This document shows positions 44,437 to 52,627 of a stretch of 64,000 nt of DNA, in pieces (positions within the stretch are counted from its first letter, which is position 1; the number at the start of each line of letters is the position of its first letter). The translations under genes and the position numbers were made by a program. The notes below the pieces were generated by a model. It was not told the DNA's origin. It made no database searches and was given only the letters and a program-made list of their open reading frames with translations. Source of the DNA: Candidatus Gastranaerophilales bacterium (GTDB lineage: Bacteria > Cyanobacteriota > Vampirovibrionia > Gastranaerophilales > Gastranaerophilaceae); NCBI GenBank assembly GCA_944322785.1, contig CALUPW010000002.1, positions 124,001 to 188,000 of the forward strand. The letters run 5' to 3'.

Positions 44437-45546
44437 ATGTCAATTGATCCGGCAAACAGAGTGAACAGCATGGATGTTAAAATGACAGGAACAGGTTCTT
44501 CACAGAAAAAACAGTCTATTGCAGAAACGGTAATTAATTTTTTAAGCGGAGATAGCGAATCAGAAAAAGATTATCCGGGGCTTGGAATTGAAAAATCCGC
44601 TAAAAATCAGGCTGACATTTATAAAATTGCTGCACGGGAACTTGAAGATTTGGATAGAGCTGTCGAACGTCAGGAACGTAGAATTGAAAAAGCGCAAAAA
44701 AGAATGGAGAAATACGGTTCAGCTCGAGTTTCACAATTCGGGTATCAAAAAATGCAGGAGGAATTAGCCGAATTAAAAGCAGACCGTGATAATCTTGCGA
44801 AAGGCGAAAATGTCGATGAAATTCTTGAAAAATATGCGCCGAAATCTATGGAAAGACTTGAAAAGAAAGAAGAACGTCCGATAAGGAAGGAACTAAACAA
44901 GGTCGAATCAGAAATTAAGAAAAAAACGGCTCAGCTATACCGTACAAGAGATTACGGTGAAGATTCGGAGAGTGCAAAAATAAAAGCTGAATTAAGTGAC
45001 CTGAATAATAGAAAAGCCGAATTGGAATTGCAGTTGAAAGATACAGTAGCTTCTAAAATGTCACAGGCAGAGGCGGAATTTATTGGAGATAAAAATAAAA
45101 CAGAAAATACAAGTCTGCCAAAAAGAGTTTCAACAGCAAATCCGGACGAGGTAAACGAAATTTGTGATGATATGTTTAAGGCAATAGACGGGCTTGGAAC
45201 GGATGATGAGCTTTTTGAAAAAACTTTGTCACGTCTTAACAAGGATAACATAATTGAAGTTATGGAAAAATGGGACGAAACTTACGGCAAAGATTACAAT
45301 GAATCATTTATGGATTCGTTTTTAGATGATGCAGATGGTATCCAGAAAAAAGAGTTCGGAACAAAAATTGTTGATATGCTTGAGCAAAGAGCAAAAGAAA
45401 ACGGACTTGATTTTGCCGGAAAATCTTCATCTTTAAAAATGGAACTAAAACGGGAGCAGTTAACTTTCAAAACAGAAAATCTTGTAGGATATCAGATTTC
45501 TCAAATGTATGGTGAGATTAGAGCTAAAGAGCAAAACGATGTATAA
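44437..45546 (+). CDS. Coiled-coil protein with a single annexin-like repeat
   Basis: 369 residues from the ATG at 44437, which has an AAAGGAG site. An in-frame GTG at 44410 is less likely. Residues about 60-220 are highly charged coiled coil. Residues about 240-300 resemble one annexin repeat: FKAIDGLGTDDELFEKTLSRLN, then IIEVMEKWDETYGKDYNESFMDSF, with G252-x-G-T-D256 as in the calcium loop and YGKD in the helix D position. There is no signal peptide. Annexins bind membranes through calcium; whether one divergent repeat does so is unknown. A terminator follows the stop. Confidence 0.6.
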   Translation: MSIDPANRVNSMDVKMTGTGSSQKKQSIAETVINFLSGDSESEKDYPGLGIEKSAKNQADIYKIAARELEDLDRAVERQERRIEKAQKRMEKYGSARVSQFGYQKMQEELAELKADRDNLAKGENVDEILEKYAPKSMERLEKKEERPIRKELNKVESEIKKKTAQLYRTRDYGEDSESAKIKAELSDLNNRKAELELQLKDTVASKMSQAEAEFIGDKNKTENTSLPKRVSTANPDEVNEICDDMFKAIDGLGTDDELFEKTLSRLNKDNIIEVMEKWDETYGKDYNESFMDSFLDDADGIQKKEFGTKIVDMLEQRAKENGLDFAGKSSSLKMELKREQLTFKTENLVGYQISQMYGEIRAKEQNDV

Positions 45547-45576
45547 AAAAAGCGGGGTAAAAGCCCCGCTTTTTTA
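45545..45576. terminator. Bidirectional intrinsic terminator
   Basis: Stem AGCGGGG / CCCCGCT with A and T runs on both sides, between the annexin-like gene and the exbD operon end. Confidence 0.88.
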
Positions 45577-45579
45577 CTA

Positions 45580-45969
45580 TTACACTTCTGATACCGAAAT
45601 ACTTGTTATTCCTGAATTTCTTGCGCTGTCCATAAGTTTTACGACAGCACCGTGGGTTGCATTGCCGTCCGTTTCTATCATCATTCCGTCAGGAAAATTC
45701 GGAACCTGTTGTTTTATAAAATTTTCAAGTTCATTTACCGGAATTTCCTGACCGTCAACGTAATATTTGTCGTCAGATGATACGTTTACCGTTAAAATTT
45801 TTGTATCCTGTTTAACCTGTTCCTGTGCGACGTTTTCCGGTACCGTCAGGTTAAGCCCCTGTTGATCCAGCAAAGGCGCAATTACCATCATGATAATCAA
45901 CAGAACAAGAAAAATATCTGTTAAAGGTGTTATGTTTATTTCATTAAATTCTCCGCGGTCACGACCCAT
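45580..45969 (-). CDS. exbD: ExbD/TolR-type biopolymer transport protein (second copy)
   Basis: 129 residues. FNEINITPLTDIFLVLLIIMMVIAP is the family N-terminus, with the proton-path Asp in TPLTDIF within the single membrane helix. A periplasmic domain follows with DKYYVDGQEIPVNELENFI and a C-terminal ARNSGITSISVSEV. The open frame reaches 46071, but the ATG at 45969 has an AAGGAG site 6 nt away. It starts 1 bp after the first exbD gene. Confidence 0.88.
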   Translation of the reverse strand: MGRDRGEFNEINITPLTDIFLVLLIIMMVIAPLLDQQGLNLTVPENVAQEQVKQDTKILTVNVSSDDKYYVDGQEIPVNELENFIKQQVPNFPDGMMIETDGNATHGAVVKLMDSARNSGITSISVSEV

Positions 45970-45970
45970 T

Positions 45971-46420
45971 TTATACTCCTTGGTTGTTTTCTTTAAGATC
46001 TTTTTGTTCTTTTTTAGAAAGCGGTTCACCTGCAACGATAAGTTTTTTGTATTCAGCCTCCTGAGCTGCATTCATAACTTTCATTATTTCCGAACTTTTG
46101 ACTTTTTCATCTGCTTTTACCACAACTTCAGGCTTTTCAACAGTACCTTTTATTGCCGTAAGTTCATCCAGTAATTGATTTTCCGTTATCTGTTTCCCGT
46201 TCACAAACATCAAGCCTTCTCGTGTTATGGAAACCGTCGCATTCTTTTGTTCGATTGCAACCCCGCTGTTAATTTCAGGAACTGTTATTGCATTATCCAT
46301 TGACTGAAATGTCGGTGCCACAACCATCATTATGATTAACAGAACAAGAAAAATATCTGTTAACGGTGTTATGTTTATTTCGGTAAATAATTTGCCTTTT
46401 TTATTTGTACTCATCGCCAT
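45971..46420 (-). CDS. exbD: ExbD/TolR-type biopolymer transport protein (first copy)
   Basis: 149 residues. KLFTEINITPLTDIFLVLLIIMMVV is nearly the same as in the downstream paralogue. The periplasmic part has REGLMFVNGKQITENQLLDEL, and the tail is longer and charged. With ExbB it forms the proton-driven motor that energises TonB. Two different ExbD subunits suggest a hetero-oligomer. Confidence 0.88.
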   Translation of the reverse strand: MAMSTNKKGKLFTEINITPLTDIFLVLLIIMMVVAPTFQSMDNAITVPEINSGVAIEQKNATVSITREGLMFVNGKQITENQLLDELTAIKGTVEKPEVVVKADEKVKSSEIMKVMNAAQEAEYKKLIVAGEPLSKKEQKDLKENNQGV

Positions 46421-46445
46421 TGTTGTGCTTTCCCCGTGTTATTTT

Positions 46446-47090
46446 TTATAAAGAAACATTTGAGGCTGTTTTGTTGGATTCATCTTCTGAATCTACAAAG
46501 CTCAGGAATAATAATTTGATTAATTGGAAATCGTCTTCATATCTTTTAACGATTGACTGGAATGAGTTGTAAAATACAACCGCAACAATCGCAACTCCAA
46601 GACCGAAAGCTGTTGCAATCAGGGCTGAACCGATACCCATTGCAACTGCGGCAGACTGATTACCTTGAGTTGCAAGATCCTGAAATGTGTACAAAATCCG
46701 TACAACTGTTCCGAACAAACCTAAAAATGGTGCAACACCGCCGATTGTACCTAGAATTGTAAGGTGGCTTTCAAGTTTTCTTGTGGCAAGAGCAGCTGCA
46801 ATATCAAAAGAACGTGAAAATCCGTTTCGTTGTTCTGAAAAAATTCTGACAGCTTCTTCCGTTACCTCGCCGATTACGCCGCCGCAGTTTTCGGCAACGC
46901 TCTGTGCGCCCTGAAGATTGTTTTTGGCAAGTTCTCTTTGAAGTTTCGGTATAAAAAGAACAACGTCACGTTTGTTCTTTTTATAGAATTGAAATCTGTT
47001 GATAACAACCGCAACAACCAGAATCGAACATACAAGTATCGGCAATAACACCGGCCAATCCAGTTTAATTGAGTGTAATAGTAGTTCCAT
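46446..47090 (-). CDS. exbB: ExbB/TolQ/MotA-family proton channel protein
   Basis: 214 residues. Three membrane segments: LPILVCSILVVAVVINRFQFY, then GTIGGVAPFLGLFGTVVRILYTFQDL, then GSALIATAFGLGVAIVAVVFYNSF. The central LGTIGGVAPFLGLFGTV and GIGSALIATAFGL are the MotA/TolQ/ExbB signature. It sits between tonB-like and exbD genes in a leftward operon. Confidence 0.92.
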   Translation of the reverse strand: MELLLHSIKLDWPVLLPILVCSILVVAVVINRFQFYKKNKRDVVLFIPKLQRELAKNNLQGAQSVAENCGGVIGEVTEEAVRIFSEQRNGFSRSFDIAAALATRKLESHLTILGTIGGVAPFLGLFGTVVRILYTFQDLATQGNQSAAVAMGIGSALIATAFGLGVAIVAVVFYNSFQSIVKRYEDDFQLIKLLFLSFVDSEDESNKTASNVSL

Positions 47091-47153
47091 AGTTTTTTAT
47101 CCTCTCTTTTTTATTATGTCTTTATTTTATTGATTGCTATTTTGTGTTGCTTT

Positions 47154-48422
47154 TTATTGATAACCTGAGGCGCCGAATACGTTGTAGTCAAAGGTGAATT
47201 GTATATCTATGCTTTGACCTTTATAGTCCGGCGGAAGAGGTTTAAACGGTGCTGTTAGTCTTACTGCATTCAACGCCGCATCATCCGCACTTTTTAAACC
47301 TGAAGATTTATAAACGCTGCAGGATAAAAGCCGTCCGTCTTTTGCAATTTTGAATAAAAGAACAACACGTTTGCTTTCGTTTCCTTTTGGCGGATCCCAG
47401 TTCATTTTAATTCTTCTTTGGAGTTCTCTCATATAAGGTCCGAAGTCGGGTTCTCTTATTGTATCAATGCCGGGGCGTCCGTTTGGATTACCGGGGCCGG
47501 GATTGCCGAGTCCGCCTGTTCCGCCGCCTCCGCCTCTGGCGAGTTTTTGTCCTGAGGAACTTCCGCCGCCGGTTGGGGCAAGAGAAGGTGCAGGGGTATA
47601 TTTCCCGCCGCCGCTTCCGCTTGATGCCGGTGAACCTCCCGTGCTGCCGCCTTTGTTAGCTGTACCTGATCCGCTAATCGGCCCGGTTGCATATGTTCCA
47701 GATTTTGTGCCGCCTGATGGTACCGGAACCTGAAATGCAGAACTCGGTTTTGCAACAGGTTTTGGTGTTGTCGGCGGTTTTATTGAAGGTCTTGCTGTAG
47801 GCGGAGCCGGTTTTGCTGCCTGAGGGGCTTTGGGTGCCGGCGGTTCTGGTTTCGGTTCCTGCTTTGGTGCAGGTTTTGGCGCCGCCTGTTGTTGAACGGC
47901 TTTTTGAATTTGTTCGGCTATAGAAGGCTTTTTGGGCTGAGGTTTAGGTGTTGGTTGAGCCTGTTGTTGTGCCGGTTTTTGAGCTTTTGCAGGCTGCTGC
48001 GGAGCCGGTGATGTTTTTTTAGATGCCGACGGTGAAGGTGAAGGCATTGAAACCTTTTTTGTCGGATCGTGGTGCCCGCCGGCTCGTGAGTTTATATCAG
48101 AACGATAAGGAGTGTTCTTGTTAATCGGAGTATCTTCCTTTTCTACAAGGACAAACTCAATATCTTTCATTTTCGGTTTTGGTCTGTCAAAGATGCTGAA
48201 CGATATGCCGAAGAAAAGAAGAATTAAAAAAATCAGATATGCAGCACCGACAGCTGCAGGGTGAAGCAGAAGCGAAAGGGTTATTGCTTTTTTAAGGCTG
48301 TCGCCGTCTTTGTTTTGTGCTACAACCGGAAGCGTATAGCCTTTTGTTTCATGATTTTCTTCTTCAATTGTATTATCTGTGTATTTTCCAAGAATTGACA
48401 TATCCCCTGACAAACCTTTCAT
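47154..48422 (-). CDS. TonB-like energy transducer
   Basis: 422 residues. A cytoplasmic stretch of about 60 is followed by one membrane helix (AAVGAAYLIFLILLFFGISF), a Pro/Lys/Gln-rich periplasmic spacer (about 130-240), a Gly/Ser-rich spacer (about 240-310) and a C-terminal TonB domain (YMRELQRRIKMNWDPP, VVLLFKIAKDGRLLSCSVYKSSG, AALNAVRLTAPFKPLPPDY). The long spacer could cross the periplasm to outer-membrane receptors. An ATG at 48401 is an alternative start; neither has an ideal ribosome site. Confidence 0.85.
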   Translation of the reverse strand: MKGLSGDMSILGKYTDNTIEEENHETKGYTLPVVAQNKDGDSLKKAITLSLLLHPAAVGAAYLIFLILLFFGISFSIFDRPKPKMKDIEFVLVEKEDTPINKNTPYRSDINSRAGGHHDPTKKVSMPSPSPSASKKTSPAPQQPAKAQKPAQQQAQPTPKPQPKKPSIAEQIQKAVQQQAAPKPAPKQEPKPEPPAPKAPQAAKPAPPTARPSIKPPTTPKPVAKPSSAFQVPVPSGGTKSGTYATGPISGSGTANKGGSTGGSPASSGSGGGKYTPAPSLAPTGGGSSSGQKLARGGGGGTGGLGNPGPGNPNGRPGIDTIREPDFGPYMRELQRRIKMNWDPPKGNESKRVVLLFKIAKDGRLLSCSVYKSSGLKSADDAALNAVRLTAPFKPLPPDYKGQSIDIQFTFDYNVFGASGYQ

Positions 48423-48498
48423 TGTCTTTTGAGTTTTTGAATATTTACATTTGCTGTAATTTTATTTTAAATTATAAATAAAATTATCGCCCGAATTA

Positions 48499-49302
48499 CT
48501 AATAATTTGTATTATAGATTGCGGGATTTACGGTAATAGCCTGAGTCAAAACGATTTCTATTCCTGCGTTTGCCGGAATTTCAACCTCATCACCTTTGTC
48601 CCAGATGGATTTAACTAGTCCTCCGCCAGCACCGACGGCAGTTCCAAGAGCTGTACCACGTCCGAGTTCACCGCCTGAGAGTGCGCTCATTACAAGTCCT
48701 GCTGTTGCACCTGCTGCCGAACCTACTGCCAGATCTTTTCCGTAATCTTTGGCAACATCCATTTTTGTTCCGCCGACCAGAACACCTGTATTGTCATCAG
48801 TTTTTATAACGGCAGATATCGGAATTTGAGCGCCGTAAGGCGTTGTAATTTGAGTAAATCTTATCATAAGTTTTCCGTTCATACTGCCCCGTTTGGCTTT
48901 TGAAACTTCAAGAACCTGTCCTGTTATAGAGCTTCCTGCGGGTGCAATAAGGCTTCCGTTGTAATAATAGTCTGAACCTAATGCAACGGATACATTTTGT
49001 CCTAAAGTAAGATTGGCAGAACTTAATGCCATTGTGGTAACTGCCGGAACGGATTGTCCTGCGGGAACAGTTACAACATGTCCTTTTAAAGTTGTGCTGG
49101 TATTGGCCGTTTGCGGCTGGTTATAATACTGGCGCTGGTATTGAGTATTTTGTGAGCCGAATTGCGGCTGCTGGCCTCCGTAATACGGCTGCTGCTGCGG
49201 ATATGCCGGCGTCTGCTGTGTATATGTAAAATTACTTGCCGCAAAAGATACGTTAGCACTCAAAAGAATGGCTGCTAAAACCAAATTAATATTTCTAAAC
49301 AT
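48499..49302 (-). CDS. Secreted protein with TrbI/VirB10-like domain
   Basis: 267 residues. The signal peptide MFRNINLVLAAILLSANVSFA is followed by a Tyr/Gln/Pro-rich stretch (QQPYYGGQQPQFGSQ) and a domain at about 75-190 with LIAPAGSSITGQVLEV, NGKLMIRFTQITTPYGAQIPI. This resembles the barrel of TrbI/VirB10 proteins. A Gly/Ala-rich hydrophobic segment (AVGSAAGATAGLVMSALSGG) and VEIPANAGIEIVLTQAI follow. No type IV secretion genes are near. The place behind the Ton operon suggests an envelope role. Confidence 0.65.
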   Translation of the reverse strand: MFRNINLVLAAILLSANVSFAASNFTYTQQTPAYPQQQPYYGGQQPQFGSQNTQYQRQYYNQPQTANTSTTLKGHVVTVPAGQSVPAVTTMALSSANLTLGQNVSVALGSDYYYNGSLIAPAGSSITGQVLEVSKAKRGSMNGKLMIRFTQITTPYGAQIPISAVIKTDDNTGVLVGGTKMDVAKDYGKDLAVGSAAGATAGLVMSALSGGELGRGTALGTAVGAGGGLVKSIWDKGDEVEIPANAGIEIVLTQAITVNPAIYNTNY

Positions 49303-49367
49303 TGTTCTCCCTTTCTTCTGACTAAGTATGACATTTTATAATATTTTATTTTAGTTTAAATTGATTG

Positions 49368-49964
49368 TCAATTTGTTAATATATGTGTAATTTCCAGAGG
49401 ATCCGTCAAAATAATAATTAAATCAAGACCTGATTGGAGAGTTGTATGTTCACCCATTTTTCTTTTTTCTCCGGGTTTAATCTGTAAGGAGGCAGTTCCT
49501 CTAAGTTTATGCTGATAATGAGGCATACGAATCCATTCTTCAGGTTCTGACATTCCGCCTCCTATAAGGTTGTTGTTGGAGGTATAGATATATCCTTTCA
49601 TTGGAAGTTCATAACCGTCAGGTAAAATCATTTTTGAAATTCTTATAATTAATGATGCGTTTGTGCCGATAACCGGTTCGTTCATTTTTTCAATGTAACC
49701 CTCAAAAATGGTATCTTCCGCAACTATTTTTGTTTCATACATAAAAAGGTCGTTTGTTGCGATAAATTTAAGTTTTTGACCTTCAGTCATGTATTGCGTC
49801 GAGATTTCCTGAGCGTTGATTACGGGAATAAAGGTTCCGGCCTGAAGTTCAACAGGATGGTAATCCCGCATTTCAAGCTGAATATTTTCTAAAGGAGCTG
49901 CAGCAAAAGTTTTCACTCCCCAAAAACTTAAAATTATCAACAATAAACAAGCAACTCTTTTCAT
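49368..49964 (-). CDS. Hypothetical periplasmic protein related to its neighbour, 198 aa
   Basis: Signal peptide MKRVACLLLIILSFWGVKTFA. The mature chain follows the same scheme as the 48499 gene product: LQAGTFIPVINAQEIST, then TKIVAEDTIFEGYIEK, SLIIRISKMILPDGYELPMKGYI and a final SGLDLIIILTDPLEI. The two are therefore probably distant paralogues. The open frame reaches 50006, but the signal peptide start at 49964 is preferred. Likely first gene of the Ton operon. Confidence 0.6.
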   Translation of the reverse strand: MKRVACLLLIILSFWGVKTFAAAPLENIQLEMRDYHPVELQAGTFIPVINAQEISTQYMTEGQKLKFIATNDLFMYETKIVAEDTIFEGYIEKMNEPVIGTNASLIIRISKMILPDGYELPMKGYIYTSNNNLIGGGMSEPEEWIRMPHYQHKLRGTASLQIKPGEKRKMGEHTTLQSGLDLIIILTDPLEITHILTN

Positions 49965-50105
49965 AAGGTTTATTATAACAGTTTTTCGGGTAAAATCAAC
50001 AATCAATTATTACAAATGTAAAAATATTTTTTTATAAAGCAATTTAAGAGAGAAAAAATACTTTATATAAATGTACAGTAGTGTGTATAAAAGGTAAGGT
50101 TAAAA

Positions 50106-50825
50106 GTGTTCAGTCCGGTAGCCTCAACAATATTTGCATATAGAAACGCCGAAAAAACAAAAAACGGTGATGTAGGAAGAAGTGTCGTAACAGTCGGTCA
50201 ATGTGCCGGCGTTGTTCAGGAAATTTCAAAATACGATAATATTTTTGCTGTTTCTGCAAGAAGTGCCTTGAAAGCTTATGAAAATCTTGCAAAAGACAGT
50301 AAAGTCCTAGGATATGCCGGTAAAGCTCTTAAATTTGCTGCAGATAATGTCAACCCTCTAATTTGCGCATCCGGTGCCGTAAAAGTTGCAATGGCTGAAG
50401 ATAAAGTTCATGCGGGAATTACCGAAACAATGGCTCTTGCCGGAATGTTTCTTGGCGAAGGTATTATGAAACAAACTTTTAACGGAATTTTCAACGAACA
50501 AAACGTAAAAAATACTGCTCAAAAAGCGGCTGATAATAATATTTTGAAACCGCTGGCCGAAGCCTTCCAAAATTCAAAATTTGCAGGACGTACCGCAGGA
50601 TTTTTGAAAGGTGTTCTTTTTGTCTGCGGTTCAATAATATCCTATGCGATGGCGGAAAAAGCCGGAAATTTTTATGCGGAAGACATAATGAAAAAATTGG
50701 GTATTGAAAGAAAACAAAAAGTTGATAATTCAAAAAAAGATTTGAATAATATTTTTGCGGAAAATCAGGTTCAAAATTTTTCAAAAGCAACGCCGGACAG
50801 TTCAAAAATCAATCAAAAGACTTAA
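50106..50825 (+). CDS. Hypothetical protein, 239 aa
   Basis: Not recognised. The start is GTG at 50106 behind AAGG. The protein is Ala-rich and helical, with weakly hydrophobic segments (LICASGAVKVAMAEDKVHAGI, TMALAGMFLGEGIM, FLKGVLFVCGSIISYAMAEKAG) and a polar, probably disordered tail. It could associate with membranes. It is divergent from the Ton operon and 33 bp ahead of the SpoIID-like gene. Confidence 0.6.
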   Translation: MFSPVASTIFAYRNAEKTKNGDVGRSVVTVGQCAGVVQEISKYDNIFAVSARSALKAYENLAKDSKVLGYAGKALKFAADNVNPLICASGAVKVAMAEDKVHAGITETMALAGMFLGEGIMKQTFNGIFNEQNVKNTAQKAADNNILKPLAEAFQNSKFAGRTAGFLKGVLFVCGSIISYAMAEKAGNFYAEDIMKKLGIERKQKVDNSKKDLNNIFAENQVQNFSKATPDSSKINQKT

Positions 50826-50858
50826 ACCTTTTTTCACAACATATGTTATAATAGATTT

Positions 50859-51743
50859 ATGAAGAAGAGAATAGTGACAATTTCGGCTGCATTATTTTTT
50901 GTGCTGTCATTTTTTTCAAATCCCTGTTATGCAATAAAAATAGGGATTCAAACCGATGTTGACAGAATAGGCATCGGCGCATCCGTTGAAACCTCTTTGA
51001 TTGATGCAAATACAAACAAAACAGTCACTAAATTCGAGGCAATGAAAGGGTATGAAATTATCCCATACAAAAACACCATGGCAATTGCCTTAAACGGAAA
51101 ATTTTATCAGATATATTCGGATTACGTTGTTTTAAAAGCTCCGGAAGGCGGTTTTGTCAGTGCAAAAGGCAAATGGTACCGTGGAATTCTGATTGTACAA
51201 AACAAAAATAAAAAACTAACCGTAATCAATGATGTTGATTTGGAAGATTATTTAAAGGGAGTTGTGCCCTCTGAGATGCCATCCGGCTGGGAACTGGAGG
51301 CTCTGAAAGCACAGGCGATTGCCGCAAGAAGTTATGCTCTTGCAAATCTCGGCAAACGTGCTTCTATGGGATTTGATTTAAAAGATACCCCTGAAGATCA
51401 GGCATACGGCGGTGCTTCTGCCGAAACAACAAAAACAAATCTTGCTGTTGAAAGTACGTCAGGTCAGGTTTTAACCTATAATATGAAGGTAATTCCGGCA
51501 TACTATTCGGCTTCTGCGGGCGGACAGACTATAAACGCCTCTGCAGCCTGGGGAAATGATCTCCCGTTTATCCGCTCTGTTCCTTCATATGATGACAACG
51601 TGAAAAAAAACGGGCATGGAGTCGGCATGTCGCAGCATGGTGCGAACAATCTGGCAAAAGAAGGCTATAATGCCTATCAAATATTAACTTATTTTTTCCA
51701 GAACGTAAAATTTGCCAAAGTCAGCGAAAATTCTATTAATTAG
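50859..51743 (+). CDS. SpoIID/LytB-domain protein
   Basis: 294 residues. The signal peptide MKKRIVTISAALFFVLSFFS ends near NPCYA. The SpoIID domain covers about 120-285: LEDYLKGVVPSEMPSGWELEALKAQAIAARSYAL, YYSASAGGQT, and a C-terminal GHGVGMSQHGANNLAKEGYNAYQIL. SpoIID proteins are peptidoglycan lytic transglycosylases acting on denuded glycan strands. In a non-sporulating lineage the role is probably wall remodelling. An extended -10 (TGTTATAAT) ends 6 nt before the ATG without a ribosome site. Confidence 0.85.
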   Translation: MKKRIVTISAALFFVLSFFSNPCYAIKIGIQTDVDRIGIGASVETSLIDANTNKTVTKFEAMKGYEIIPYKNTMAIALNGKFYQIYSDYVVLKAPEGGFVSAKGKWYRGILIVQNKNKKLTVINDVDLEDYLKGVVPSEMPSGWELEALKAQAIAARSYALANLGKRASMGFDLKDTPEDQAYGGASAETTKTNLAVESTSGQVLTYNMKVIPAYYSASAGGQTINASAAWGNDLPFIRSVPSYDDNVKKNGHGVGMSQHGANNLAKEGYNAYQILTYFFQNVKFAKVSENSIN

Positions 51744-51836
51744 CTGAAAATCTTTTAAATGTGGCATTTGAGGCATTTGATTCTGCTGAAATTCAATATA
51801 TATTTACGGATATCCGAAGAAATTTTCCCGAACCCC

Positions 51837-51864
51837 TTGTCAAAAACGAATAAAGTGGTATAAT
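51837..51864 (+). promoter_or_regulatory. Promoter of the HU gene
   Basis: TTGTCA (51837-51842) and TATAAT (51859-51864) with a 16-bp spacer, then a leader of about 80 nt. Confidence 0.5.
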
Positions 51865-51951
51865 AACATTGTCGAATACAAAATGCATGCGGAAGAGAGA
51901 ATGGTTTCTGTTAACCCGTAGGCGCAAAGAAAGGTAAGAAGGAGGTTCGTA

Positions 51952-52224
51952 ATGAACAAAGAAGAATTGGTAAAAGAAGTATCAAAAAAAGCAAAAGTTT
52001 CTCAAAAAGCAACAGGTGATGTAATTGCTGCAACTTTAGAAACAATTGAAAAAGCAGTTTCAAAAGGCAAAAAAGTTACACTTGTAGGATTTGGTACTTT
52101 TGAACCGAGAAAAAGAGCTGCAAGAACAGGCAGAAATCCTCAAACAGGTGCTGCATTGAAAATTGCTGCAAAAACAGTTCCAGCATTTACTGCCGGTAAA
52201 AAATTCAAAGACCTAGTTAAGTAA
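51952..52224 (+). CDS. hup: HU-family DNA-binding protein
   Basis: 90 residues, the full HU length: MNKEELVKEVSKKAKVSQKA, a beta-arm with VGFGTFEPRKRAARTGRNPQTGAAL, and KTVPAFTAGKKFKDLV. It binds and bends DNA as a dimer and organises the nucleoid. A strong AAGGAGG site and a terminator just after the stop show a single-gene unit. Confidence 0.97.
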   Translation: MNKEELVKEVSKKAKVSQKATGDVIAATLETIEKAVSKGKKVTLVGFGTFEPRKRAARTGRNPQTGAALKIAAKTVPAFTAGKKFKDLVK

Positions 52225-52246
52225 TCAATTTTAAAACATAATAAGG

Positions 52247-52284
52247 AGCCGGACACAAAATGATTTTAGGTGTCCGGCTTTTTT
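52247..52284 (+). terminator. Intrinsic terminator after the HU gene
   Basis: AGCCGGACAC / GTGTCCGGCT stem, 13-nt loop and a T run. Confidence 0.9.
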
Positions 52285-52286
52285 AA

Positions 52287-52315
52287 TTGAATTTGGATAA
52301 GTTATATGCTATAAT
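52287..52315 (+). promoter_or_regulatory. Promoter of pilin-like gene copy 1
   Basis: TTGAAT (52287-52292), 17-bp spacer and TATAAT (52310-52315), directly after the HU terminator and 41 nt before the ATG at 52357. Confidence 0.55.
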
Positions 52316-52340
52316 GAAAAAGTAAAAATATTGAAATACA

Positions 52341-52627
52341 AAGGAGCTTAAAAAGTATGGAAACCATTGATATTACTGGATTACAAGGGGGGGGGGGCAA
52401 CCCGTAAAACAGGCTCCTGCTGCGGTTTAGACTTATGTCATTCTGAGGATAAGGACAATTCAAGTCCAAAGATTGAAGAATTTTACGAAAAAATGAAACG
52501 TCATTCCGGACTGGCTGCAAAATCCGTTGAGACAGAGTCGAAACGAGATTTTATGCCCCTACCTGGTGATCCGGAATCTATCAATGCAGATAAAGACAGA
52601 CTCCGGCTCGGGGGCCGGAGTGACGAA
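52341..52627 (+). repeat. Duplicated leader, copy 1 (matches 62983-63270)
   Basis: From the AAGGAG site through METID, the G tract and about 230 bp of leader. It is essentially identical to the second copy after the G tract. Before the tract the differences in the METID frame are mostly silent. Confidence 0.9.

Noticed and set aside
47456-47755. Pro/Gln/Ala-rich frames within the TonB-like gene on both strands
   Set aside because: Shadows of the Pro/Gly-rich spacer; codon bias only.
52367-52369. TTG at 52367 as the true start of pilin-like copy 1
   Set aside because: In copy 2 the same frame has a TGA just before the G tract, so this start is not conserved. The METID ATG with its ribosome site is.
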